Shown: positions 1-7,604 of the stretch, in pieces
How the letters are laid out: each line of letters opens with the position of its first letter
How positions within the stretch are numbered: position 1 is the first letter of the stretch
From: Palsa-506 sp963836355
GTDB taxonomy: Bacteria; Actinomycetota; Actinomycetes; Streptosporangiales; Streptosporangiaceae
NCBI GenBank assembly: GCA_963836355.1
Contig: CAWIJO010000007.1
Span: 682,001-746,000, forward strand
Direction of reading: 5' to 3'
Length of the DNA: 64,000 nucleotides
Made by a program: the position numbers and the translations under genes
Notes under the pieces: generated by a model
Database searches by the model: none
What the model was told of the DNA's origin: nothing
Seen by the model: only the letters and a program-made list of their open reading frames with translations

Positions 1-476
1 CGCGCGGCGGTGAAGCCGTGGCCGGGCAGAATCAGGTGCCCGGCCAGCACCGAGCCGAACACCGCCACCGCGCCGGCCAGCAACACCAGCGCGGCCAGCA
101 AGATCGCCTTGGCCGTCAGCACCGCCTGGCGCCTGGGCATCGCCGCGAGCGTGACGCGCATCATGCCTGAGCTGTACTCGTTGCTGACCGTCAGCAAGGC
201 CAGGATCGCGACCACTGCCTGACCAAACTGAATCCCGGTCAGGCTGAGCTTGGTCGTGTCGACCGGGCAGGTCAGGTTCTGCGGACAGTGAGTGGCCCCG
301 ACGGCCGCGGTGCTGACCGCAATGGTCAGCGCCGCGACCCCGAGGAGCAGCCAGGCGGGTCCGGAGACCGTGCGCAGCTTGGTCCACTCGGCGTGCAGCG
401 CGTAGCGCAGGCTCGCCCCGCGCGCTGCCGCCGTGGCCATCGTCGGCGCTGGCTGCGTCTGCACGACGGTGCTCAT
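1..476 (-). CDS. ABC-2 type exporter permease, 3' end outside the window
   Basis: Reading leftward from an ATG at 474-476, the frame stays open to the window edge and gives at least 158 residues. The start is MSTVVQTQPAP, followed by a cytoplasmic stretch with HAEWTKLRTVSG, one membrane segment, a short Cys-containing loop and the motif NEYSSGMMRVTLAAMPRR, which is typical of actinobacterial ABC-2 permeases of lantibiotic/drug exporters. Its ATG overlaps the stop of the upstream permease by 4 bp (ATGA), so the two are translationally coupled. It should form the membrane pore with that permease, driven by the ATPase at 2113-3060. The C-terminal half is not visible. Confidence 0.85.
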   Translation of the reverse strand, partial: MSTVVQTQPAPTMATAAARGASLRYALHAEWTKLRTVSGPAWLLLGVAALTIAVSTAAVGATHCPQNLTCPVDTTKLSLTGIQFGQAVVAILALLTVSNEYSSGMMRVTLAAMPRRQAVLTAKAILLAALVLLAGAVAVFGSVLAGHLILPGHGFTAA

Positions 477-2116
477 GCGTCCCGCCGCCGCAGCATGACC
501 AGCGCGAGGGCAAGGGCCGCCGCCGCCCACAGGCACAGCACGGTAAACCCGGCGTAGGGCGACAGCGGATAATAGCCCCGCAGGGGCGAGGGGACGGTAG
601 TGACCTGCGAGTACCGCGGAATGCTCTGCTCGATCGCCAAGGCCGCGGCCGGGGTCAGCCGCAGCAGCCAGTCGCCGACCCCGGCGGGCACGACATTGAG
701 CGTGGTCAGCAGGAACGGCATGACGACCGCGACGATCGCGATCGTGATCGCGGCGGCGCTGCGCCGCAGGATGGCGCCCAGGGCGACGGCGAAGATCGCG
801 GCCACGGCCAGCATTGCCGCCGTGCCGACGATGACCCGCACCTCGGTCAGCAAGGGCACGGTCAGCAGTACCTGACCCGAATTCTCCTCCTTCGGGACAC
901 CGACGCCAATCGAGACTACCGCGGCCACCAGCCCGGTGACGAAGGCCACCGCGCCGATCACCACGGCCTTGGCGGCCAGCACCGCGCCGCGGCGCGGGGT
1001 GGCGGCCAGCGTGGTACGGATGAGGCCGCGCCGGTACTCGGTGCTGAAGAACATCGCCGCCACCACCACGATCGCGATCAGCCCCAGGAACGCGCCCGCC
1101 AGGCTCTGCCCGATCGTCACCGTCGGGAGCGGGCTGTTTGGCCCCGGCGTGACGGGCGCGATGTCGCCAGAGCCCGTCAGCGTGTAGCTGCCGCCGTTTC
1201 GGGCGAACGGCACCGAGCGGCCGCCGCCTGGCGCCGGCCCTGCCCAGGCCGGGCCCCCGCCGCCGATCGCGGTGCCGGTCCAGGGGCTGCCGGGTGCCCC
1301 ACCGGCCAGGCTGACGTGATCGAAGGCTCCGGTGGCCTGGGCGGGGCCGCTGTTATTGTTGGCGCTGCCGAACGAGTTCTGGGTCACTGTGTAGCCCGGT
1401 GAGGTAGCGAACATGCCGACCTGGACGGTCGACGGCAGCCCGGTTAGCTGGACCGTGCCCACCTGGGTCCAGTGCGTGCCGTCGGCGGAGTCGTAGCCGG
1501 TGATCGTGCCGCCGGAGCGAGTCAGCCGCAGCCAGCGCGGATGCGCCGCCGAAACGGCACCAGGCAGCCCGGCGGTATCCCCGGTGAAGTTGTACTGCAT
1601 CCGGACCCCGTGACCGTCCGTCACCATCATTGCAGCGTAAGCCGAGCCCTGGTGGGTGCTCTGCTTGATGATGATCCCCGCCTTGGCCCACTCCGCCGGG
1701 CCGGGCACCATATTGCCGTTCCCGACCTGCACAGGCCCCGAGCTGAGGTTCGCGTGCTCGCCGATGAGCGAAGTGACGCGCACGGTGATAGCGCCGGTCC
1801 CGGTCAGCGACTGGCGCACGAAGTAGAAGCTGTCGGTCACGATCTCGCCGCCAGGCCCGTGCGGGATGTAGGGCAGGCAGGCTTTGCCCGATTTCGGCGG
1901 ACCGCCGTTGATCTGGCAGCCGATATTCGCGTTAGCGGCCGCGAACACGCCGAGGAAGATGGTCAGCAGCGCGGCCAATATCATGCCGATCACCCAGCCG
2001 CGCACGCTGCGGAACTTGATCCACTCGGCCCGCAGCAGGGAGCGGAAGCCGCCGCCGCGGGGTCCGTCGCCGAACCCGGCTTCGGGCCGCGGCACAGAGA
2101 TGGCCTGGGTCGTCAT
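473..2116 (-). CDS. ABC-2 type permease with a large extracellular lectin-like insertion
   Basis: This 547-aa membrane protein starts MTTQAISVPRP; the ATG overlaps the ATPase stop by 4 bp. The cytoplasmic N-terminus (LLRAEWIKFRSVRGWV) leads into one transmembrane helix at about residues 43-62. Then come roughly 300 residues with no membrane segment, resembling the concanavalin/laminin-G (DUF1349-like) beta-sandwich fold, for example WLRLTRSGGTITGYDSADG and WTQVGTVQLTG. After that the remaining membrane helices follow, with the family motif STEYRRGLIRTTLAATPRR. Ordinary ABC-2 permeases are about 250 aa, so the insertion more than doubles the length. The outside domain may bind a glycan or peptide substrate. 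That binding role is inferred; the transport role is solid from family and operon. Confidence 0.85.
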   Translation of the reverse strand: MTTQAISVPRPEAGFGDGPRGGGFRSLLRAEWIKFRSVRGWVIGMILAALLTIFLGVFAAANANIGCQINGGPPKSGKACLPYIPHGPGGEIVTDSFYFVRQSLTGTGAITVRVTSLIGEHANLSSGPVQVGNGNMVPGPAEWAKAGIIIKQSTHQGSAYAAMMVTDGHGVRMQYNFTGDTAGLPGAVSAAHPRWLRLTRSGGTITGYDSADGTHWTQVGTVQLTGLPSTVQVGMFATSPGYTVTQNSFGSANNNSGPAQATGAFDHVSLAGGAPGSPWTGTAIGGGGPAWAGPAPGGGRSVPFARNGGSYTLTGSGDIAPVTPGPNSPLPTVTIGQSLAGAFLGLIAIVVVAAMFFSTEYRRGLIRTTLAATPRRGAVLAAKAVVIGAVAFVTGLVAAVVSIGVGVPKEENSGQVLLTVPLLTEVRVIVGTAAMLAVAAIFAVALGAILRRSAAAITIAIVAVVMPFLLTTLNVVPAGVGDWLLRLTPAAALAIEQSIPRYSQVTTVPSPLRGYYPLSPYAGFTVLCLWAAAALALALVMLRRRDA

Positions 2117-3060
2117 CGCGGCACCTCCTGCGCCGCATCGGCGTCGAAGCCGGCCGGGCGGAACTCGACCACCTGCTTGGTGAGCTCCATATAGGCCTGC
2201 TCCAGAGTCGCCCGGTGCGCGGAGACCTCGGAGAACGGCACTGCCAGCGCGCTGAGCAGCGTGACCACCCGCTCGGCCGCCAGCCCGGAGATCGTGAACA
2301 CGTCCTGGCCGCTGGCAACGACGGTGGCCCCCGCGTTCTCCAGCACCGCCTTCGCCTGCGGCCGGGCGGACGTGCGCAGCGTCACCCGATCCCCGGACGC
2401 GGCCGCCAGCAGGCTCGCCACCGTGGTGTCGGCGATGACCTTGCCACGGCCTACGACCACTAGGTGATCGGCGGTGTCCTGCAGCTCGCTCATGAGATGG
2501 CTCGACACCAGCACCGCCCGGCCGTTGGCGGCCAGCGAGCGCAAGAACCAGCGCATCCACACGATGCCCTCCGGGTCCATCCCGTTGAAAGGCTCGTCCA
2601 GCATGATCGCGGCCGGGTTGCCCAGCATCGCGGCGGCGATGCCCAGCCGCTGCCGCATGCCGAGCGAGTAGCCGCCCGCCCGCCTCTTGGCCACGCCCTG
2701 CAGGCCAGCCTGCTCAATGACCTCGTCCACCCGCTTGGCGTCCAGGCCCTGCGAGTGCGCGAGCCAGAGCAGGTGGTTGCGGGCGGACCGGCTCGGCTGC
2801 AGTGCCCCCGCGTCGAGCAGCGATCCGATCACCCGCATCGGCTGCCGCAGGCTCGCGTATGGCTTGCCGCCGACGGTCGCCTTGCCCTCATCGGCCGCAT
2901 CCAGGCCGAGGATGACTCGCATCGTGGTCGACTTGCCGGCCCCGTTCGGGCCGACGAAGCCGGTCACCTGGCTTGGCTGGACGGTGAACGACATGCCATC
3001 CAGCGCCAGGGTCGGACCGAACCGCTTCCGCAGTCCGGACACTTCGATCGTGGCTTGCAT
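2113..3060 (-). CDS. ABC transporter ATP-binding protein (exporter)
   Basis: The protein has 315 aa. Walker A GPNGAGKST is near residue 40, a signature region SLGMRQRLGIA is present, and the Walker B stretch MLDEPFNGMDPEG follows. The C-terminal 100 residues are the accessory domain of DrrA/BcrA-type exporters. The start ATG has a purine-rich ribosome site (GAGGGAACG) upstream. It powers the two permeases encoded just downstream. The divergent sensor kinase/response regulator operon across a 176-bp gap is the usual arrangement for antibiotic- or envelope-stress-inducible exporters, so control by that pair is likely. Confidence 0.9.
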   Translation of the reverse strand: MQATIEVSGLRKRFGPTLALDGMSFTVQPSQVTGFVGPNGAGKSTTMRVILGLDAADEGKATVGGKPYASLRQPMRVIGSLLDAGALQPSRSARNHLLWLAHSQGLDAKRVDEVIEQAGLQGVAKRRAGGYSLGMRQRLGIAAAMLGNPAAIMLDEPFNGMDPEGIVWMRWFLRSLAANGRAVLVSSHLMSELQDTADHLVVVGRGKVIADTTVASLLAAASGDRVTLRTSARPQAKAVLENAGATVVASGQDVFTISGLAAERVVTLLSALAVPFSEVSAHRATLEQAYMELTKQVVEFRPAGFDADAAQEVPR

Positions 3061-3141
3061 TTTCGTTCCCTCTGTGGTCGGGGTGGAACTTGCCGTGACC
3101 TGGTTCTACGGGAACGGCCATAACATGGGCCGCACGCGAGC

Positions 3142-3157
3142 TGTTATCCCGTTGTTA
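3142..3157. promoter_or_regulatory. Candidate response-regulator binding site (TGTTA direct repeats)
   Basis: TGTTA occurs at 3142-3146 and again at 3153-3157, exactly 11 bp apart. A third, inverted copy (TAACA) lies at 3121-3125. Eleven-base direct repeats are the usual binding pattern of OmpR/PhoB-type winged-helix regulators. The site lies between the divergent exporter and kinase operons. The assignment is a pattern match only. Confidence 0.35.
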
Positions 3158-3236
3158 GGCCCGGCAGGGCATGCTGAAGTGGTAGGGCAAGGCGCAAGCC
3201 CCTGATCAGGGCATTGACGACGGGAGGGAGGGGCGC

Positions 3237-4499
3237 ATGCGGGCCCAGCGCCAGCCGGGGCGGCCGCGCTGGCTGCGGCTGCCCGGCCGTACCGTGCGGA
3301 TGCGGCTCACCATCCTGTACGGATTCTTGTTCGTGGTGTCCGGCGCGCTGCTGCTGGCGCTCGCCAGCGGCGTAGCCGTCCACAGCAGCTCGTCCGTAGC
3401 GGCCAGACCGGCCTTCGCCGCCGGAAGCAAGCCGGACCAATCGCTGGCGCAGGCCGAGGCGCGGGTGCGCCAGCTACAGGCGCAGGTCAATCAGCTGCAG
3501 TCGCAGGGAGCAGGCCCCCAGCCGGCCCAGCAGGAGCTGTCGCATGTGCTGCTGACGGCGTCGCTCATCGCGCTGGCGATCATGACGGCCGTCTCGCTGT
3601 TGCTGGGCTGGCTCGTGGCCGGCCGCGCGCTGCGGCCGGTCCGGGAGATGACCGCGGCGGCACGGCGGATCTCCGAGGACAATCTGCACGAGCGGCTCGT
3701 CGTGAACGGGCCGAAGGACGAGCTGAAGGAACTCGGCGACACCATCGACGGGCTGCTGGAGCGGCTGGAGGTCGCCTTCAACGCCCAGCGCCGGTTCGTC
3801 GCCAATGCCTCGCATGAACTGCGCACCCCGCTGACCACGATGCGGGCGGCACTCGACGTGGCGCTGGCCAAGCCCGAGCCCGCGCCGCCGCAGACAGTCG
3901 CGCTGGCCGGGCGGCTGCGCGGCGAACTCGACCGGATCGAGAAGCTGCTTGAGGCATTCCTCGTGCTGGCCCGTGCCCAGCACCGGGCACTGGCGGGTCA
4001 AGCAGTCCTGCCGCTCGACTACGTCGTCGGCTCCGCGCTGGCCGATCAGGCGGCCGCCATCAGGGCCATGAACCTCACCGTGCAGGACGCCAGCGGTCAG
4101 GGCGGCGCCTGGGTAGCCGGGAGCCAGGCCCTGCTGAGCCGCATGGTGGAGAACGTGATCGACAACGCGGTGTGCCACAACACCGAGGGCGGGTGGGTCG
4201 CCATCACGACGCGGGTTCATGACGGGCGGGCCAGGCTGGTCGTCGAGAACGGCGGGGACGTCCTCGACCCGCGGCAGGTGGCCGAGCTCACTCAGCCGTT
4301 CCGGCGCCTCGAAGCCGACCGGATCGGCACAGACAAGGGCTCCGGCCTCGGCCTGTCGATCGTCGCGGCGATCGCGGAGGCACACGGCGGTACGGTGGAC
4401 CTGCAGGCCCGGCCCGGTGGCGGGCTGCGGGTCTGCATCGAGCTTCCGGTCGCCGCGGCGACGACGTCGGCCAGCGTTCCCGCGGGCATGCCGGGATGA
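3237..4499 (+). CDS. Sensor histidine kinase
   Basis: This 420-aa kinase has two transmembrane helices (about residues 25-48 and 103-127) flanking a short extracytoplasmic segment rich in Ala and Gln. A HAMP linker, the dimerization/phosphoacceptor box ANASHELRTPLTTM with His193, and an HATPase_c domain (N-box ENVIDNAV, G-box GSGLGLSIVAAIAEAHGG) follow. A strong ribosome site, GGAGGGAGG, precedes the ATG. The stop overlaps the response regulator start by 4 bp. It probably senses envelope stress or an exported compound and controls the divergent ABC exporter. The stimulus is unknown. Confidence 0.93.
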   Translation: MRAQRQPGRPRWLRLPGRTVRMRLTILYGFLFVVSGALLLALASGVAVHSSSSVAARPAFAAGSKPDQSLAQAEARVRQLQAQVNQLQSQGAGPQPAQQELSHVLLTASLIALAIMTAVSLLLGWLVAGRALRPVREMTAAARRISEDNLHERLVVNGPKDELKELGDTIDGLLERLEVAFNAQRRFVANASHELRTPLTTMRAALDVALAKPEPAPPQTVALAGRLRGELDRIEKLLEAFLVLARAQHRALAGQAVLPLDYVVGSALADQAAAIRAMNLTVQDASGQGGAWVAGSQALLSRMVENVIDNAVCHNTEGGWVAITTRVHDGRARLVVENGGDVLDPRQVAELTQPFRRLEADRIGTDKGSGLGLSIVAAIAEAHGGTVDLQARPGGGLRVCIELPVAAATTSASVPAGMPG

Positions 4500-5164
4500 G
4501 AGTCCTGGTGGTCGAAGACTCGCGGTCGCTCGCCGAGGTGGTCGTAGAGGGCCTGCGCGACCAGGGCATGGCGGTAGACGCCGCGCACGACGGCCTGGAG
4601 GCGGCCGCGAAGCTGGATCTCAATGCATATGACGTCGTGGTCCTGGATCGCGACCTGCCCGGCATCCACGGCGACGTGCTGTGCCAGATGATCACCGACC
4701 GGGACGAGCGGGCCATGGTCCTGATGCTGACCGCCGCCGGGGCGCCCGGCGACCGGGTGACCGGCCTGGGCCTGGGCGCCGACGACTACCTGGGCAAGCC
4801 GTTCCACTTCCCGGAGCTTGTGCTGCGCATCCGGGCCCTGGCGCGGCGGCAGCCATCCGCCCGCGCCCGGACCCTGCGCACCGCAGGGATCGAGCTTGAC
4901 CCGGTGCGGCGCACTGTGACACGGGACGGGCGGCAGCTCGACCTGTCGGTGAAGGAGTTCGGCGTGCTCGAGGCCCTGCTGATCGCCTCGCCCGCCTTCC
5001 TGCGCGCCGAGGAACTGCTGGAGCAGGTCTGGGACGAGCAGGCCGACCCGTTCACCAACACCGTGACGGTGACAATCGGCCGGTTGCGCCGCAAGCTCGG
5101 CGAACCGCCCGTACTCGCGACCAGGCCCGGCGTCGGCTACCACATTTGCGATCAGTCGGCCTAA
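4496..5164 (+). CDS. OmpR-family response regulator
   Basis: This 222-aa protein has a receiver domain at residues 1-115, with phosphoacceptor Asp51 in VVLDRDLPG, a conserved Thr in MLTAAG and Lys in LGKPF. A winged-helix DNA-binding domain follows, ending RLRRKLG...GVGYHICDQSA. The ATG overlaps the kinase stop (ATGA), so the pair is co-translated. It is the expected phospho-transfer partner of the upstream kinase and the likely activator of the divergent ABC exporter. Confidence 0.93.
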   Translation: MRVLVVEDSRSLAEVVVEGLRDQGMAVDAAHDGLEAAAKLDLNAYDVVVLDRDLPGIHGDVLCQMITDRDERAMVLMLTAAGAPGDRVTGLGLGADDYLGKPFHFPELVLRIRALARRQPSARARTLRTAGIELDPVRRTVTRDGRQLDLSVKEFGVLEALLIASPAFLRAEELLEQVWDEQADPFTNTVTVTIGRLRRKLGEPPVLATRPGVGYHICDQSA

Positions 5165-5202
5165 GGGCCGCGCCTGGACTGTCCCGCACCGAGATCATCA
5201 GC

Positions 5203-5221
5203 CGCCCGGGCTCGCCGGGCG
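5203..5221 (+). terminator. Candidate hairpin terminator after the two-component operon
   Basis: A perfect 7-bp GC stem (CGCCCGG / CCGGGCG) with a 5-nt loop lies 38 bp after the response-regulator stop. There is no T-tract, which is common for actinobacterial terminators. Confidence 0.4.
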
Positions 5222-5259
5222 CGGCAGGCCCGCCTTTCTCGATCCGGTCGAGCCGGTAG

Positions 5260-5445
5260 CCCGCCTTGCAGGCGACGCCTCTCAGCGCCAGCGGCGTACG
5301 GATCGAGGACATCAGCGATTTGATGGGCCACAGCGGCACGACCGTCACCGAGACCGCCTACCGGCACGAGATCGGGCCAGCGCTCACCAGAGGCGACGGC
5401 CATGGACAAGATTCTCAGCAAGAAGAAGCAGCCAAGTCCGCCTGA
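5260..5445 (+). pseudogene. Tyrosine recombinase (integrase), C-terminal remnant
   Basis: One frame reads LSASGVRIEDISDLMGHSG, then TVTETAYRHEIGP, and stops at 5443-5445. This is the end of the catalytic domain of XerC-like/phage-type integrases, including the LMGHS box and the Tyr nucleophile in TAYRHEI. An in-frame TAG at 5257-5259 closes the frame upstream and no N-terminal part is present. It is a relic of an integrated element. Confidence 0.75.
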
Positions 5446-5466
5446 CCAGCAAATCCGCCCTGAATC

Positions 5467-5905
5467 CCACCCATGAGTGGCTCCCCGGCCGGGAATGGTA
5501 TCGGCTTAACGGATCACGGTGCGGGCCAGATCGATGAGCGGGGTTCGGTGTGTCGTGCCCAGGGCTGGAGGGCGGCGGCGAGGACTAGGGCGCTGCCGTA
5601 GAGGACGTGCTGGCCGCCTTGACGGGTGATGAGCGAGTCGAGCGATGCGAAGGCTCATCCCTTGCGTGCCAGGGTGAGGATGTCGGTAGCGGCGCGCTCA
5701 CCGGTCCAGTGCCCGGCTGGCAGGCGGGTCATCGTGGCCAGGCCGGCCGGGGCATCGGTGTCGTGCCCGGCCAGCCAGTGGTCGAGCAGGCCGAGGGCAA
5801 GGCCGGTGCAGGCGGCGACGGTTGGGACGGTGCCGTCAGGGGATTCAGGCTGGGCTTGGTCCAGGACTCCCGCGGCGAGCCGGGTATCGCCGTCAGCGAT
5901 GGCCC
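5467..5905 (-). pseudogene. Unidentified coding remnant next to IS30
   Basis: Two minus-strand frames with high GC3 can be joined by a single shift near 5650. The first reads through LGLLDHWLAGHDTDAP and TGERAATDILTLARKG to a stop at 5655. The second reads SLDSLITRQGGQHVLYGSA to a stop near 5515. It looks like the 3' end of one protein whose 5' part was replaced by the IS30 fragment. I do not recognise the family. Confidence 0.35.
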
Positions 5906-5909
5906 CTTG

Positions 5910-6668
5910 TCGCTGAAGTACACCGGCATACCCAGCACGGCGCTGATCTCGGTGTGCAGCGCCATTTCCCTTGCCCTGGTCCCACGTCAGCGACTGGCGC
6001 AGCTGCGGCGGGAGATCGGCCATGGCGGCGATCAGCGCGTCACGGACTGCCTCGGCGGTGGCCGTCCGGGAAGGTGCAGCAAGATCGTGTACCACGGCGC
6101 CCGGTCCACCAGGGTGCCGGTCGCGGACCGGTTGGACGTCCCGGTGATCAGATCGCCTTCCCAGTGCCCAGGTTCCTTGCGGCCGGCCGCCCCGGCGGGC
6201 CACTGATCAAGCATGGCCATCGCGATGATCCCATTCGGCCGGCGCTCGCAGGCCGGCGATGCGGCCTGCGCCGCCGCCGGCGCGTGCGCAGCACCCGGGC
6301 TGGCAACTCGCGGGACAGCCCGCCCAGTCCGGGACGGCAGACCGCCTGATAGATCTGCTCCGCGATCTCCCGGACACCATGTCCCGCCTGGCGCAGATCG
6401 GCGATCCGCACCCTCTCCTGCTCAGACAGGTACCGGTCCGAGATCTCCCTGACACGCCTGCCCCCCCGCGGGCAACTACCGGAGCATAATGCAGCTTCCG
6501 GCCGTCACGGGTCGTGATCATGCGGCCGTGTCGCCACCGTTTCCCGGTCCGCCGGTTGATCCCGGCGATCCGGCACGCCTCCGAGTTGTTGTTGCCCTGC
6601 GCGATCAGCCGCGCAAACTGCTCCCGCTTGTCGGCCTGCGGCAGCGCTCCCGGTCCCCGCCGTCCCAT
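5910..6668 (-). mobile_element. Decayed IS30-family transposase fragment
   Basis: The start is MGRRGPGALPQADKREQF, followed by a helix-turn-helix region (NNSEACRIAGINRRTGKRW), all typical of actinobacterial IS30 transposases. After a frameshift it continues SEQERVRIADLRQAGHG. It then jumps from REIAEQI straight to IYQA...GGLSRELPARVL, so roughly 100 residues are missing. The DDE part continues in shifted frames (HWEGDLITGTSNRSATGTL, SLTWDQGKG, MPVYFSD) and stops short of the catalytic C-terminus. At least three frameshifts and one deletion make it inactive. I found no clear terminal inverted repeats. Confidence 0.8.
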
Positions 6669-6755
6669 CGCAGCCCCCGAACCTGTCGAGTGTTGCGACG
6701 ACCGCTAGAAACCGCCCTTGCCCGGCGCCTCACGATCGGGGCGGTCGTAACGTCC

Positions 6756-6875
6756 TCATACCGTCGGCGGGGCCACAGGCGGCCAGCCAGCGCCGTCCGA
6801 CAACTGCCAGAAGTCCCAGCGGTTGCGGTAGGCCTCGAGCCACCCGGTGTCAAGCCGCCCGTCGCCTGGCGACAT
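6756..6875 (-). other. Short 39-codon open frame of unknown function
   Basis: ATG at 6873-6875 opens a 39-aa frame (MSPGDGRLDTGWLEAYRNR..) ending at a TGA at 6756-6758. Its composition is protein-like (Trp/Tyr-rich, high GC3). It may be a small gene or the start of a truncated one. No family is recognised. Confidence 0.25.
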
Positions 6876-7340
6876 TCTTTCTATCCTGTTGCATTCGCGG
6901 CCAGACGGCAGCTAGCTGTTTCGACTGAACGTGCGCTTCGGCACCAAGGGGTGTTTGGTATCTCCTAAAGGGTGAATTGGACAGCGGGGCCAGGCCGTTA
7001 AGGGTTGCGAGCCAGTCGTTAAGTTCCGAGTTCCGGCGCGCTGCCGCGAGCAGCTTGACGCTGGGCGGGACTTCCCACTCGTGCCGGGCGCTGATATCCC
7101 TGGCTGTCGGATCGAGCTGGGTCAGCGCGTTCATCAGTCGCGCGGCCAGCGGCCCGCTGGTCTGGCCGCGCAGCAACGCCAGCAGAACTAAGCGACCCCC
7201 ACACGACCGCATCTGCCGCCGGCCGGGCGTCACCAGGATCCGCCAGGCCAGGAAGATCCGGTCGGGTGCCGTCGCGTCAGTAGCTGCCGAAGATCCACCT
7301 CGCAGCGGCCGCCCACGAAGACTGGCTTGTCACGGAACGT
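6850..7340 (-). pseudogene. Hypothetical protein, probably frameshifted
   Basis: Codons from about 7233 down to 6850 have high GC3 and read LVLLALLRGQTSGPLAARL and HEWEVPPSVKLLAAARRN. A second coding-like stretch at about 7245-7340 (FVGGRCEVDLRQLLTRRHP) lies in another frame directly upstream. A single shift near 7235-7245 would join them. I recognise no family. The neighbourhood is IS and integrase debris. Confidence 0.35.
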
Positions 7341-7604
7341 GTTCACTTGCGGCGCGTCAACTTGCCTAATTGATATGGGTCGCCCGAAGAGGGGACATGG
7401 CGGTCTCGAATAGCGCGCAGATTCGGAGTTTTGCCCGCGCCTGAAAGTCGGTCCCACCTTTCCGGAGTTGTCGAGGGCAGGTCGCTTCATGGCCGCATCG
7501 GTACGCGTCCGCTTGTATGCTCATCTGATTCGGCAGGGCTATCGGGCGCTCACCTTGACAATGAACTGTCGAGCCGTCGCGGGCCAGCTCGTCGTGCCGG
7601 TGCC

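Noticed and set aside
2117..2560. Upstream in-frame extension of the lectin-domain permease
   Set aside because: The extension overlaps the ATPase gene in another frame and has no coding character. The ATG with ATGA overlap at 2116 is the natural start.
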